DNA of 64,000 nucleotides from Candidatus Nitrospira allomarina (GCF_032050975.1 NZ_CP116967.1:2167001-2231000), one strand, 5' to 3'. Shown: positions 11,673 to 20,765, counted from the first letter of the stretch. The notes: a model not told the origin generated them from the sequence alone. Translations and numbers: made by a program.

Positions 11673-12026
11673 ATGCTTAACCAAGGAGAGAAACTGTTAA
11701 TCGTCCATCGCCGACTATTTGAAAAAGATACGCCCCGGTTTTTTGTGGGAGAGGTGCTGATCTATGAAGCCGGGATCGTCAAGGTGAAAGGGTATACGTT
11801 TGTCAAAGATATGTTTAGCGGAAACATGCAAAAGAAGTCCGATCTACGCACAAAGGTCATGTCGATTGTCTCAGGGACCCTTATTGTGTATCAATTGCCG
11901 GTGACGGCTCTCTTGGATTCGATGGGATTTAGTCTGGATCAGGATGGAGGGTTGGTGCTCACGGATGAAGGTGGATTTTCGATGGATGTGTCGGAATCCC
12001 TCTATAAACACGAAACGCATCAATAA
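11673..12026 (+). CDS. Conserved hypothetical protein
   Basis: This 117-residue soluble protein has no signal peptide or membrane helix. It starts with a strong AAGGAG site and reads as an all-beta protein (FFVGEVLIYEAGIVKVKGYTF, SGTLIVYQLP, GLVLTDEGGFSMD). I do not recognise a named family. The alternating beta pattern with a central KSDLRTKVMS stretch looks like a small barrel or PH/GRAM-like fold, which is a guess. It sits 80 bp after the CBS gene on the same strand and could be co-transcribed with it. Confidence 0.75.
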   Translation: MLNQGEKLLIVHRRLFEKDTPRFFVGEVLIYEAGIVKVKGYTFVKDMFSGNMQKKSDLRTKVMSIVSGTLIVYQLPVTALLDSMGFSLDQDGGLVLTDEGGFSMDVSESLYKHETHQ

Positions 12027-12209
12027 CAACAGGTCCTTGTTTTTTCTTTGCCAAGGCTTGCCACCTTCCTCCTTTTTTTGTCTAAGCGTTCAGTCTCCTA
12101 TGGCCAATTCATGGTCTATGCAAGGATTTGCACGGGTGCGAGTTTCTGGCCTTTAGCGAGAGAATGGCCATTTCGAAAAGAGTCAGCGGGAAGAACATAT
12201 CGTGAATGT

Positions 12210-13466
12210 TCAGGAGGGATTGGCGACCCCGTCAAATGTGCTACGGAATTGGTCGGGGGTCATATTTAGGGTTTCCGCATACTGCGCAACGGTCTCCATG
12301 TTTGCCAAATCTTCCGGTTCCAATCGGGCCATATAGGCACGGGCAATCTTATAGGATTCCGAATCAACGTCGACCATGCGCACCCGGGTGCGGCCGGTGG
12401 CGGAGTCCACGATGTCGCTAAACGGCAGGGGGGTAAAGCGTCCGTTTACGATAGACACCATGGCGCCATTTCCTCCATCCAGAAGAAATTGGGCGGCGCA
12501 ATACCCCAAGTCCCGTGTGTATTCCATGTCGAACGGAATAGGATCGGCGCAGCGAAGTTCATAGCCGATATTTTTAGACACAATGGTGATCTTGATGCCA
12601 GAGTGTTTCAGCTTTTGAGTGACGGTTTCCTTCAAGACTTTTCCGATATCCAGTTCCGCCAGCCGGATATTGCCATGTTCATCTCGTTCAACTCCGCCTA
12701 AGAGTGCGAGGTCGTCCTGATCCAAAAACTCCGACAGTCCTTCAGCCAGCACCGCCACGCCATCCGAGCGGCCTTGGACCAGACGTTTAGCCATGGCACC
12801 CACCAGAATGTTGGTTAAGTGACCAAGCTTGAGTGTGGTCCCCTTGAATTCCTCAGGAATCAGGGTGAGGGTCGCCCCTGCCGCTTTACCGATGCCTAGG
12901 GCCAGGTGTCCGGCCTTTCGCCCCATGGTGACCACAAAATACCATCGGGATGTGGTATGGGCGTCAATCATGAGATTTTTGACCAGTTCGACTCCCATGT
13001 GCCGGGCCGTTTGAAAACCAAAGGTCGGCATGCCATGGGGAAGGCATAAATCGTTATCAATCGTTTTGGGAACGTGAACAACGTGCAATTGCCCATTGGC
13101 CTGTTCTGCCAGTTTTAATGCGGAAAAGGCCGTATCATCCCCGCCAATGGTGATAAGGCCGGTTACATCCAATTTTTGCAGGGAGCTCAACGTGGTTGAT
13201 AAATCTTGAGGGCGCTTGGTCGGATTGGCTCGAGATGTGCCCAATAAGGAGCCACCACGGAAGTGCAAGTGGCTGACCGTTTCGCGGGTGAGAGCTTGAG
13301 TATGGGAAAGGTCGCTTTTCATCAACCATTGGAATCCATCTTCAATCCCAAGCACCTCCACCCCACAAAGACGGCTTCGAATCGTGGCGGCCTCAATGAC
13401 ACTATTAATGCCGGGAGCAGGTCCGCCCCCGACTAGAATGGCGAATTTTGGGGATGGGGAATCCAT
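12210..13466 (-). CDS. pfp: 6-phosphofructokinase, pyrophosphate-type signature
   Basis: This 418-residue PFK-A superfamily enzyme phosphorylates fructose 6-phosphate in glycolysis. The N-terminal loop is GGGPAPGIN (13-21). The donor-site motif is GGDDT at 108-112, where ATP enzymes have GGDGS. The catalytic region is PKTIDND at 133-139, with the lysine that marks PPi-dependent enzymes. These residues argue for pyrophosphate as donor and a reversible reaction, though residue-based prediction is not absolute. The protein continues with the substrate motifs MGRKAGHLA and PEEF. The gene stands alone on the minus strand, 61 bp from the next minus-strand gene (uspA2). Confidence 0.9.
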   Translation of the reverse strand: MDSPSPKFAILVGGGPAPGINSVIEAATIRSRLCGVEVLGIEDGFQWLMKSDLSHTQALTRETVSHLHFRGGSLLGTSRANPTKRPQDLSTTLSSLQKLDVTGLITIGGDDTAFSALKLAEQANGQLHVVHVPKTIDNDLCLPHGMPTFGFQTARHMGVELVKNLMIDAHTTSRWYFVVTMGRKAGHLALGIGKAAGATLTLIPEEFKGTTLKLGHLTNILVGAMAKRLVQGRSDGVAVLAEGLSEFLDQDDLALLGGVERDEHGNIRLAELDIGKVLKETVTQKLKHSGIKITIVSKNIGYELRCADPIPFDMEYTRDLGYCAAQFLLDGGNGAMVSIVNGRFTPLPFSDIVDSATGRTRVRMVDVDSESYKIARAYMARLEPEDLANMETVAQYAETLNMTPDQFRSTFDGVANPS

Positions 13467-13527
13467 GGTGTCGTTTCTCGACCTAAAGATTATAGCAGAT
13501 CATCATAGGGAGAGCCCGTTCGAGTAA

Positions 13528-14445
13528 TCAAGCCTGAGCATGTGAAGTCGGTTCACGAATCAAGAGCACCGAACAGGGCGAGTGGTGAATGGTCGCATGA
13601 GACACACTTCCCTGTGCCAGTCGTTGAAGCGGTTTACGACCGGGAGTACCCATGAGGACTAATTGGGGTTGAAGACGTGAGATCTGTCTTTGAATGACTG
13701 AGAAAGGAGCCCCGGGTTCGACTATACTCTCTACGGAATATCCCAGGCTTGAGAGTTTGTCCGCGACGTCTTTCGTTAAACGGGCTCCTCCATCCTGGAG
13801 TTCCTTCTTCCAGGAGTCAGGTAGGAGTGCGGCAATCGGGAGAATAGGCTGGGCAAAGGGGATGACATGCAGTACGGTAATATGTGGAGTGCCTCGAAAA
13901 GGCTTCTGGGATAAAAACTCAATGGCCCATTCGGCATCAAGGGGATGTTCGATGAGAAGAAGGATGTTGTTGAACGGGACAACGGGAGCCTTGACGAGAA
14001 GTATGTGGCAAGATGCGTGGGTTGCGATCCGGTGCGAGACGCTTCCGATGAGATGTTCTTGAATGGTGCCTAACCCGCGCGACCCCATAATGATGAGGTC
14101 CACCGATTCATGTTCCGCCATCGATAGAATGATCGAAGCGGGAATCCCGTTTTCAAGGTGGGGAAAGACCTTCCCGCATTCCGGTGGCAAAAGGGAAGCG
14201 GCCTTTTCGAGGATTCGAGCGCCTTCTTCCCGCAACGCCGTTTCTGCGGCCTCGGAAAAATTATGACCCACACTCATCCCTGTTCCTGGATAGGCGAGTT
14301 GAGGGAGGGAAATGGTGTGGAGCAGCAGGACGCGTTCAGGAGGAGATAAGGCCTGGACGCTTCGAACGGCCTCTTCCGTGTGGGACGAACCATCCAAAGG
14401 AATCAAAATAGTTTTGGGTTTCAATGGTGGGGCTGGTGTCTTCAT
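13528..14445 (-). CDS. Tandem-domain universal stress protein (second copy)
   Basis: This 305-residue protein has two Usp domains. Domain 1 starts at KTILIPLDGSSHTEEA and has the nucleotide loop IMGSRGLGTIQEHLIGSVS. Domain 2 starts at NNILLLIEHPLD and has LMGTPGRKPLQRLAQGSVS, in which the first glycine pair is altered. The start is ATG at 14445. Overall architecture matches the UspA at 8502, but sequence identity is modest, so they are old paralogues. It lies upstream of the PPi-type phosphofructokinase on the same strand with 61 bp between them and may share its transcript. Confidence 0.92.
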   Translation of the reverse strand: MKTPAPPLKPKTILIPLDGSSHTEEAVRSVQALSPPERVLLLHTISLPQLAYPGTGMSVGHNFSEAAETALREEGARILEKAASLLPPECGKVFPHLENGIPASIILSMAEHESVDLIIMGSRGLGTIQEHLIGSVSHRIATHASCHILLVKAPVVPFNNILLLIEHPLDAEWAIEFLSQKPFRGTPHITVLHVIPFAQPILPIAALLPDSWKKELQDGGARLTKDVADKLSSLGYSVESIVEPGAPFSVIQRQISRLQPQLVLMGTPGRKPLQRLAQGSVSHATIHHSPCSVLLIREPTSHAQA

Positions 14446-14816
14446 ATGTCCTCAATTTTAGTGAAACCCCACCAGTTTGCGGCATGAGGCTCTGTGTAAT
14501 CTGGTAGAAGAATCTGTTGGAGTATCCTGGCATGGTTAAGGTTGGGCTTTCATGAGTGGTGATACCAGTTGGCCTTCCATCTAGGGAACCTATGGCATTC
14601 GAGCCCCAACCGCGTTTTAAGATCATGCGTGGGGAGAACCCACCAGCGTTCGTCTATGATTGATGATCCTGACCGGTCCAAATAAACTACCGACAGTTGT
14701 CGTTGAATTTCGCATCGTGGACCCATGAGTCTCTGCGCAGAACATATCAGAGTTCATCATTATCCTGGTGTTGTTCTTGCCGGGGAGTTTGATTTGCAAG
14801 TTGAAATTACGCTTCT
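14446..14816. other. Gene-free gap upstream of the second uspA
   Basis: No supported gene lies in these 370 bp. It should hold the leftward promoter for the 13528-14445 gene. A short reading frame that runs through it on the minus strand is out of frame with anything conserved. Confidence 0.4.
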
Positions 14817-15098
14817 TTACGATCTGTGGGATGAGGGATCCGCCTGTTCATGAACTGTTGGATTAGAGTGTGAACGCGGATGCTCAGGTGTTTGGAGTGG
14901 GCACGTATTAATTCCCAACGCTTGCCACGCCGGACAGTATGCGATTACACCGGTCAACAAGGCGATAAGTCCGACACTCATAAGGATGAGATCCCCCCAC
15001 CCCGGCAAGAAGGAAAATCCTGATAAGGCAAGGAGGAGAAACCCTACCCCGACGCGAATCACTCGTTCATGGTGTCCGATGTTACGATACTTTTTCAT
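14817..15098 (-). CDS. DUF2892 (YgaP-type) membrane protein
   Basis: The 93-residue protein has the DUF2892 pattern: NIGHHERVIRVGVGFLLLALSG, a second hydrophobic helix (LILMSVGLIALLTGVI) and the closing CPAWQALGINTC. Two membrane helices are followed by a polar histidine- and proline-rich tail of about 25 residues. This domain is often found next to or fused to rhodanese domains (YgaP), with the cysteines near the membrane. No rhodanese gene is nearby. The start has the ribosome site AAGAGGTGTGAT. The function is unknown. Confidence 0.85.
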   Translation of the reverse strand: MKKYRNIGHHERVIRVGVGFLLLALSGFSFLPGWGDLILMSVGLIALLTGVIAYCPAWQALGINTCPLQTPEHPRSHSNPTVHEQADPSSHRS

Positions 15099-15140
15099 AT
15101 CACACCTCTTGGGATGGGGAAAGCTAATTTAGTCGGTCAC

Positions 15141-15500
15141 TTAGTCTAAGTCGCCACTGGCGACTCGTACTGCGCCCAGTACCTGGTTGGCGTTGAAAGG
15201 ACGTCCGATAATTTGAATGGCACCCAGTTGACTGGCTTCGGGAGCGAGGCTTTGGTTAGATTGCCCTCCCAATACCACCACCTTTCCTGAGAATCCCTTT
15301 TCGCGGAGTTGACGTAAAATTTCCAGACCGCTCGGCTGGGTCAAATATAAATCCACCACGACCAGGGAAGGGTCATGACATAGTACGGATTCAATAATAT
15401 TTTCCCCCTCATCCAGCAAAAGAAAAGGGTCGCCCTTTTCCATTAAAGTCCGCTGTAAGTTTTTTCGTAAGATGGGGTCGATGGTGGCAATGAGTAACAT
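15141..15500 (-). CDS. Degenerate response-regulator receiver domain
   Basis: This 119-residue stand-alone receiver keeps the phospho-acceptor region VVVDLYLTQPSG (D51) and the beta-alpha periodicity. It has lost parts of the active site: the N-terminal acidic pair is reduced to ATIDP, and the conserved lysine before the C-terminal Pro is arginine (GRPF). The position of the switch Ser/Thr is glycine-rich (VVLGGQSNQ). It may be a pseudo-receiver that signals without phosphorylation. It lies 42 bp upstream of the DUF2892 gene on the same strand. Confidence 0.8.
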   Translation of the reverse strand: MLLIATIDPILRKNLQRTLMEKGDPFLLLDEGENIIESVLCHDPSLVVVDLYLTQPSGLEILRQLREKGFSGKVVVLGGQSNQSLAPEASQLGAIQIIGRPFNANQVLGAVRVASGDLD

Positions 15501-15843
15501 AAGAAGAGATATCCGTTATGGAAATATTGTACAATCTGGAACCATCAAAACCTGTGCCAAAATCCCAGGAGGAGATGACTTTGATTTTTTAGGAAAGAAA
15601 AACTTCCAACATGGAAAAGTGGCGCAAAAATCCTCATTTCAGCTTCGGTGAGGTGTTGCGCTTGTCCTCAGTTTCACCAGGTTTAGAGTCTCACTTTTTG
15701 GGGTATTTCATTTTAAATATCTGGCATACCCAATCAAATCAATTGATGACTAAAATGAGAATCATGGTGGGGTAGGGAAGTATGTTGGTCTGATGGGCTG
15801 TCACAAACGTGTCATCATATTTTTCAAAAGGAGTCATAAGTTC
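15501..15843. other. Divergent intergenic region
   Basis: This AT-rich gap lies between the minus-strand receiver gene and the plus-strand PagL-like gene. It has no supported reading frame and presumably carries both promoters. I see no strong palindrome. Confidence 0.4.
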
Positions 15844-16386
15844 ATGAGGGCGTTATTAGTGTTTCTTTGCTTCTTGGGATGTTCAGGAACCGGATGGGCC
15901 AAAGACATTGAATTGGTTACCTTGGGGGTAAGAGGTGGCATGAACTTTAAAGATGCCGGTTTGCAGCCTGGCGAAAAGGAAGATTTTGAACAATTTGACG
16001 TCATTGGCATTCTGGGGCTTCCCTGGAGGTGGGAGGGTGCGTCCGGGTGGGAGGTGCGTTCGCAAGTTTGGGGTTCTGCGGGTGCGTTGAGGGGAGCCGG
16101 GGATCTCGGTTTTATCACCACGCTCACGCCGGGTTTAGCTTTAAAAATTCCAAGATGGTGGTTGATTATTGATGGCGGAGTCGGAGGTGCGCTCATCAGC
16201 AAGTGGAAGTTTGGCCGCCAAGATATCGGTGGTCCGTTTCAATTCATTGCACACGTTGGTGTGGGTGTTCAGCTCCCCAAAAACATGATTGTGGGCTGGC
16301 GATTCCATCACATGTCTGATGCGACAATTTATGGAAAGAGTCGTGGTGTAGACTTGCACATGCTTGAACTGAGTTACGCTTTCTGA
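15844..16386 (+). CDS. PagL-like lipid A deacylase / acyloxyacyl hydrolase family protein
   Basis: The 180-residue protein begins with a signal peptide (MRALLVFLCFLGCSGTGWA-KD) and consists of amphipathic beta strands ending in the aromatic C-terminus LELSYAF expected for an outer-membrane barrel. The segment GWRFHHMSDATIYGKSRG resembles the PagL catalytic region (His-Ser) just before the last strand. PagL removes a 3-O acyl chain from lipid A. I chose ATG 15844, behind AAAGGAG at 10-base spacing; an in-frame start at 15793 lacks a signal-like N-terminus. Confidence 0.75.
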   Translation: MRALLVFLCFLGCSGTGWAKDIELVTLGVRGGMNFKDAGLQPGEKEDFEQFDVIGILGLPWRWEGASGWEVRSQVWGSAGALRGAGDLGFITTLTPGLALKIPRWWLIIDGGVGGALISKWKFGRQDIGGPFQFIAHVGVGVQLPKNMIVGWRFHHMSDATIYGKSRGVDLHMLELSYAF

Positions 16387-16423
16387 AGAAGTATATGGTC
16401 TTCGCATATGGCTCTTTTAGCAA

Positions 16424-16478
16424 GCATGGATAAAGGGAACGAGTCTGGTCCCTTTCCCCATGCAAGGACGTCCTTTTT
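16424..16478 (+). terminator. Terminator region after the PagL-like gene
   Basis: There are two nested or successive stems. GCATGG-n3-AAGGGA ... TCCCTT-n3-CCATGC spans 16424-16463. The palindrome AAGGACGTCCTT at 16464-16475 runs into a short T-tract. The position, 40 bp after the stop, fits a rho-independent terminator; it may work in both directions. Confidence 0.6.
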
Positions 16479-16627
16479 GTCTTGACTTTTTCCAGAAGTG
16501 GAAGGAGACAGGTGGATTAGTGGTCGGAAAGGCCCTGCCTTCTTGGGACCGAAACAGCCTTCAACCTGACCGACTTTCGAGGAGGCTACATCCTCCTCGA
16601 TGCTTGAAAAATTGACTCCCCCGGCTG

Positions 16628-17047
16628 CTAACCTCCATAGACATTAATCAAATGGTTATCAATCAGGTGATTCAAGAGGTCTGTGCGGGAGACCATACCC
16701 AGAAGCTTGCCATCACGTACGACGGGAATCCGGATAATCTGATGCTTGATCATGCGTTGGACAATTTCCTCCGCTGTTGCGGTTTCTTCAACCGTCACCG
16801 GGTTCATGGTCATGACGTCTTCGGCCTTTAGCCCGTGCAAATCTTTCCCATCGACCAGGGCTTTCAACACATCAAATTCGGTGACCATTCCTACCAGATG
16901 ATTGCCCGGTTCAATGACAGGTACTCCGCTAAACGTGCCGGAATGGATGAGGATCGAGAGGTCACGAGCACTATACTGACGAGTCACCGCGACCATACGT
17001 GTTTGCATAAGATCACGGGCCTTAATGTGAAGATTCGGTGTAGCCAT
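16628..17047 (-). CDS. Stand-alone CBS-pair protein
   Basis: This 139-residue protein consists almost wholly of two CBS motifs. Motif 1 (IKARDLMQTRMVAVTRQYS...LVGMVTEFDVLKAL) covers about 8-65, and motif 2 (LKAEDVMTMNPVTVEETAT...LLGMVSRTDLLNHLID) covers about 73-133. It is a compact Bateman module that probably binds AMP, ATP or a similar ligand and regulates a partner. The ribosome site is AGGAGGTTTC before ATG 17047. It is a different paralogue from the longer CBS protein at 10948. Confidence 0.93.
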   Translation of the reverse strand: MATPNLHIKARDLMQTRMVAVTRQYSARDLSILIHSGTFSGVPVIEPGNHLVGMVTEFDVLKALVDGKDLHGLKAEDVMTMNPVTVEETATAEEIVQRMIKHQIIRIPVVRDGKLLGMVSRTDLLNHLIDNHLINVYGG

Positions 17048-17589
17048 GAAACCTCCTAGTAGATGAATAGAAATTCCCTATGGGACGATCCTGTAGAGGA
17101 CCATGTGGACGTGTATACTAAATCTCGCACAGTGGTTCTAGCAAAACATAGAGCCGTACGATTTCCGGATTCTTCTCGCTATTCTCGGATGTCACCATCT
17201 TCTCTCTGCTTTTTTTTGAATAGATCGGACGCGAGGGATGACTATACAAAATGGCGAGGCCTGAGGTCATATGCCAAGAGGTTTTTTGCTATGACAAAGG
17301 GATAGGTAGAAATTCAGGGGAAAGGCCTGTAAACAAATCAGGGCTCACCCGGCACGGGCTAAGTCTGTAAGGGCATTCAGTAGGCCGGTAACCATGATTC
17401 CTGACTGGTTGATTTGAAAGCTGCCTTTGGTGTTTTAAAGGTTTAACGGGATCTGACAGAATGGTGATGGTTTGATAAAAAACCGGCACCCCTTGAGAAA
17501 CGTGAGACTGCATTTGCATAAAAGATGTCCATGTGAGTGAGATATCCCATTTTATAGGGAAAGCTCCCTCCTATGCCGGGGGAATAAAC
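17048..17589. other. Divergent intergenic region
   Basis: These 540 bp lie between the CBS gene and the Ap4A phosphorylase gene. Short open frames here show no recognisable domain and no ribosome site. Both neighbours point outward, so two promoters are expected. Confidence 0.4.
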
Positions 17590-18507
17590 ATGTCTGTTAT
17601 CATTCAGCAATTCGAACCAGGAACCTTGAAGGCCAAAGTACAAACTAGAACCGTTCACGCCCTGCACCGAGGCGCGATTCATAGGATTCCCACCCGTTTC
17701 GAGTTGGTGGAACAAGCTGGGGTCAATTTTCTCATTCGAGTGGTCTCCAATCTGGTCAGGAAGGCTCAGGCAAGCGTCGATCAACCGCATACTTCCAAGT
17801 CTGGTAATATGGATCAGGACCCCTTTCTGCCTTACGATCCCGATTTGTTTGTGGCGGACATTTCCGATACCCATGTGTGTTTATTGAATAAATTTAATGT
17901 TCTGGATCATCACATCCTCATGGTGACGCGATCGTTTCAGAAACAGGAATCCTTCCTCACACTGAGTGATATCGAAGCCCTGTTATTGTGTTTGATCGAA
18001 TTCGAAGGATTGGCCTTTTATAATGCTGGGGAAGCTGGTGGCGCGAGTCAACGACATAAGCATTTGCAAATGGTTCCTCTTCCCCTGACGGCTGAAATGT
18101 CTCATCTTCCTATTGAACCCCTTTTGGATAGAGCCCGATTCGGGGGGACGATTGGGAGAGCTCCCGGTCTTCCTTTTTCCCATGTTTTGGTCCGGATGAA
18201 CCCGGAATGGATTGCCTCTCCCTTGAAAGGGGCACCAGAGTTGCTGAATCAATATCTGCGTATGTTGCAGATTCTCGGCTTGGCGGACAGTGGAACGGGA
18301 GAGGAAATTAGAAGCCCTGGTCCTTATAATTTACTGGTCACACGACAGTGGATGTTAGTGGTTCCTCGGTCCACCGAGTGTTTTGAAGGCATTTCCGTGA
18401 ATGCCCTGGGGTTTGCCGGAGCCTTGTTGGTGAAGAATCAAACGCAGCTTGATCGATTGAAAAGCTGTGGACCAATGACCGCACTTCGTCACGTGGCCTT
18501 ATGCTAG
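17590..18507 (+). CDS. Ap4A phosphorylase (ATP adenylyltransferase, HIT superfamily)
   Basis: This 305-residue enzyme splits diadenosine tetraphosphate with phosphate into ATP and ADP. The catalytic motif HKHLQMVPLPL is at 156-166 (histidine triad-like, with a preceding GGASQR typical of the APA2 branch). Upstream it has NKFNVLDHHILMVT, the conserved nucleotide-binding strand, and downstream GPYNLLVTRQWMLVVPR. I set the start at MSVIIQQFEPG (17590) behind GGGGGA; an upstream start at 17533 is open but without similarity. The gene is monocistronic or leads into the HPF-like gene 113 bp later. Confidence 0.92.
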   Translation: MSVIIQQFEPGTLKAKVQTRTVHALHRGAIHRIPTRFELVEQAGVNFLIRVVSNLVRKAQASVDQPHTSKSGNMDQDPFLPYDPDLFVADISDTHVCLLNKFNVLDHHILMVTRSFQKQESFLTLSDIEALLLCLIEFEGLAFYNAGEAGGASQRHKHLQMVPLPLTAEMSHLPIEPLLDRARFGGTIGRAPGLPFSHVLVRMNPEWIASPLKGAPELLNQYLRMLQILGLADSGTGEEIRSPGPYNLLVTRQWMLVVPRSTECFEGISVNALGFAGALLVKNQTQLDRLKSCGPMTALRHVALC

Positions 18508-18620
18508 GGGGATTTTTCCATGTTTCCCTCTTGCACTTCCATGAGTATACTGAAGCCTAGTTTGTGGTGTTGCGAGTGTCTGTGGTCTCTAATGCTCAAA
18601 TCGAGAGGGAAGAAAACACT

Positions 18621-19187
18621 ATGGATCTTCAAATTGACAGTCGAAATGTGACAATGACCCCACGGTGGAAAACGGAGATTGAAAGTCGGATGGCCGATCT
18701 CCAGGCCGGCCATGAGGACCTGATCCACGGGCGGGTGACGCTCACAAAAAACGCCCATCACAAAAAATCTCAAAATGTGGCCGAAGCCCTGGTGGTTGTC
18801 ACGATGCCTGGCCGTCATACCCTGACGGCGAGAAAAGAGGAAAAGACGTTCGAAGAGGCGATCCGTGCAGCATTCTTTGCCATGGCAATCGAAGTGAAGA
18901 AGTTTCGGGACAAACGGGCCTCCAAAGAAATACGTGTCCCTCCTATTCCGTTACGCGGAGTGATCTCTAAATTGTTTCCCAAGGAAGGATATGGTTTTCT
19001 TCTCCAGGACGGAGGAGGCGAGGTCTACTTTCACAAAAATGCGGTACACGGAATGAAATTCGAGGAACTTGAGGATGGGGTGGAGGTTTCCTTCAATGTG
19101 GAAGACGGGGAGAAGGGGCCACAGGCAACCACGGTTAATCCACTTCCCAGTGTCCCGGGAGCCGTCGATAAAGCTGCCTTCTCCTGA
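18621..19187 (+). CDS. HPF/RaiA ribosome-hibernation domain fused to a cold-shock domain
   Basis: The first 105 or so residues of this 188-residue protein (MDLQIDSRNVTMTPRWKTEIE...TARKEEKTFEEAIRAAF...VKKFRD) match the HPF/YfiA fold, which binds the 30S decoding site. From about 112 to 170 a cold-shock domain follows (RGVISKLFPKEGYGFLL...GEVYFHKNAV...GVEVSFNVEDGEKGPQA) with an RNP1-like KEGYGF and RNP2-like VYFHKNAV. The fusion suggests a ribosome-associated RNA-binding factor. I chose ATG 18621 behind AGGGA; an upstream start adds 19 residues without similarity. Confidence 0.88.
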   Translation: MDLQIDSRNVTMTPRWKTEIESRMADLQAGHEDLIHGRVTLTKNAHHKKSQNVAEALVVVTMPGRHTLTARKEEKTFEEAIRAAFFAMAIEVKKFRDKRASKEIRVPPIPLRGVISKLFPKEGYGFLLQDGGGEVYFHKNAVHGMKFEELEDGVEVSFNVEDGEKGPQATTVNPLPSVPGAVDKAAFS

Positions 19188-19877
19188 AGTGGCTTGACCA
19201 ATAAACTCAGGGATTCCGGAAGAATTTTCCTCCTTTTGAGGGAAAGCTTGGTATTTGGCAGGAGCAGGAAATCCCTGTTTATTGGAAAAGAGTGTGCGGA
19301 TCTTTTCGCATTGAATTTGGCAAAGAATACGATTCGGGCTTGGAAAGCCAAGGCGGACGAAAGTATGACTGCTGCTGTTCAGGCAATCTATGTAGCCGAA
19401 CCCTTTTTCAGCGAGTGCTGGTGTTCGATCTTGTCCAACCTGGCTAGGCCCTTTCAGTACCAGCCCCAGATTCTACCTTCGAGTGCCATGATTGTATCTA
19501 GGAGGAAGACAAGGGTTTCTTTTTGAAGAAAGTGGGTGGGCTCTCCGGATAATCTCGAACATGGGGTCTGGAGGTGTCCTGTTCTATATGCCTCAATGCG
19601 TACAGGAATGGACCACACAGGGCCGTTTGTTTGTAACCTCAATACCCGAGTTGCAACCTCAAGTTCTCCTTAATCTTCGCAAAGAAGTCAGTTTATCCCA
19701 ACCATCAACGTCTTTATTGACAGAGCCACTCACATAGGGGCTCCATTGAGGGTTTTCCGCCGCCAGGACAGAGAACTATCTGCTCAGGGGACGAGGCAGT
19801 CATCAGCTAGCCGGATCGCACCAAAGCCCGAGGCCGTGTGAAGGCGACGGGCTTTGATGTTTATCTGCCGGGGGCTT
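19188..19877. other. Gene-poor stretch
   Basis: Short frames exist on both strands (for example 19194-19526 plus) but show no domain, signal peptide or convincing composition, so I annotate no gene. An 8-bp stem (AAAGCCCG ... CGGGCTTT, 19823-19855) near its right end is listed separately. Confidence 0.5.
19823..19855 (-). terminator. Possible terminator of the 19878-20417 gene
   Basis: Perfect 8-bp arms AAAGCCCG/CGGGCTTT enclose a 17-base loop with an inner GCC/GGC pair, 23 bp beyond the minus-strand stop at 19878. The arm ends in TTT but no longer T-run follows. Confidence 0.45.
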
Positions 19878-20417
19878 TTAAGGGGTACGTTTCTGTAAAA
19901 TCGGGCTTCGAGGACTCTGTAGTATTGGGCTGAGTGGCTCCTGCCTATTCACTGTCGGATTTCGTGTTTCTGGTCTTTGAATATTCGTGGGACAACCCGG
20001 TGAGATCTGTCCAATAACACAATCTCGTGAGGGATTTACAGTCTGAGTGTCGATCCTTCGTTCGAGCAAATTATTGGGGTTTAGGAAAAATATCATCAAG
20101 AAGTGATCAAGCGAGGCCGCCTCACCGGAAGTCACACCTCCGGTTCCGGGACCCAGCACATATCCTTTGACCAATAACTTTTGCACAGCTGCTGCACAAT
20201 CCAACCCTCTATTGATGTCCACGTCGACGGTCGATGACATATTATCAACCACAAAAGTATTTGTTGCACTCTCGACGCAATCCAAAAGAACAACATTCCG
20301 ATCGAAAAAGGGGATCTTCTGGGCCTCAGATACTCCCCCGGTTAGATAAACTATCGTCAGACCTCCAAGTACCAGCGCTATTCCAAAAATGTTCTTATTT
20401 GGTGAAATGTGCCTCAT
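19878..20417 (-). CDS. Exported hypothetical protein
   Basis: This 179-residue protein has an N-terminal signal or anchor segment (NKNIFGIALVLGGLTIVYLTGGVSEA). Its ribosome site is GGAGGACCC before ATG 20417. The middle part has several cysteines (DCVES, LDCAAAV) and a hydrophobic stretch HFLMIFFLNP. The C-terminus is rich in Pro, Arg and Gln and includes a repeated SPILQ unit. No known family recognised. It stands alone between two gene-poor stretches and may be lineage-specific. Confidence 0.65.
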   Translation of the reverse strand: MRHISPNKNIFGIALVLGGLTIVYLTGGVSEAQKIPFFDRNVVLLDCVESATNTFVVDNMSSTVDVDINRGLDCAAAVQKLLVKGYVLGPGTGGVTSGEAASLDHFLMIFFLNPNNLLERRIDTQTVNPSRDCVIGQISPGCPTNIQRPETRNPTVNRQEPLSPILQSPRSPILQKRTP

Positions 20418-20765
20418 TTGGGTCCTCCGTCTGTGTAAATGTTAGAGCTATGCCGAGACCATTCCTTAACCCTTTTCACTTCCTTCCTGCGATGGAGAAT
20501 TGTTCTTCTTTGTCTTGTAGCCCTCGTTCCGGGAAATGGATGTGTTGTGAAAACAATCTCCGGTTCATACGTGGATAACGTTTGGATAAAATCGTCGAGT
20601 TCCTCCTTTGATGAAGTTAAAAAAATGGCCTTTGAGGTTTTCATATTCCTCAAAGGCCCTCCATTGCCTTCGCCCAATGTTCTCAACCACCTATCAACTG
20701 ATCTTATGATAGGCAAGTGAAATTTTTACCACAATTTGAATGAGAAAGTCCCACCCCATGTGGGT
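20418..20765. other. Intergenic region upstream of the exported protein gene
   Basis: Overlapping short frames on both strands (for example 20414-20716 minus, 20439-20720 plus) lack ribosome sites and recognisable domains. I see no supported gene. The leftward promoter of 19878-20417 should be here. Confidence 0.4.

Noticed and set aside
19194-19526. 110-codon plus-strand frame in the gap after the HPF/CSD gene
   Set aside because: No ribosome site, domain or credible composition; probably chance.
20414-20720. Opposed 90-100 codon frames between the exported protein gene and the CBS remnant
   Set aside because: They overlap each other on opposite strands, lack ribosome sites and match no family.
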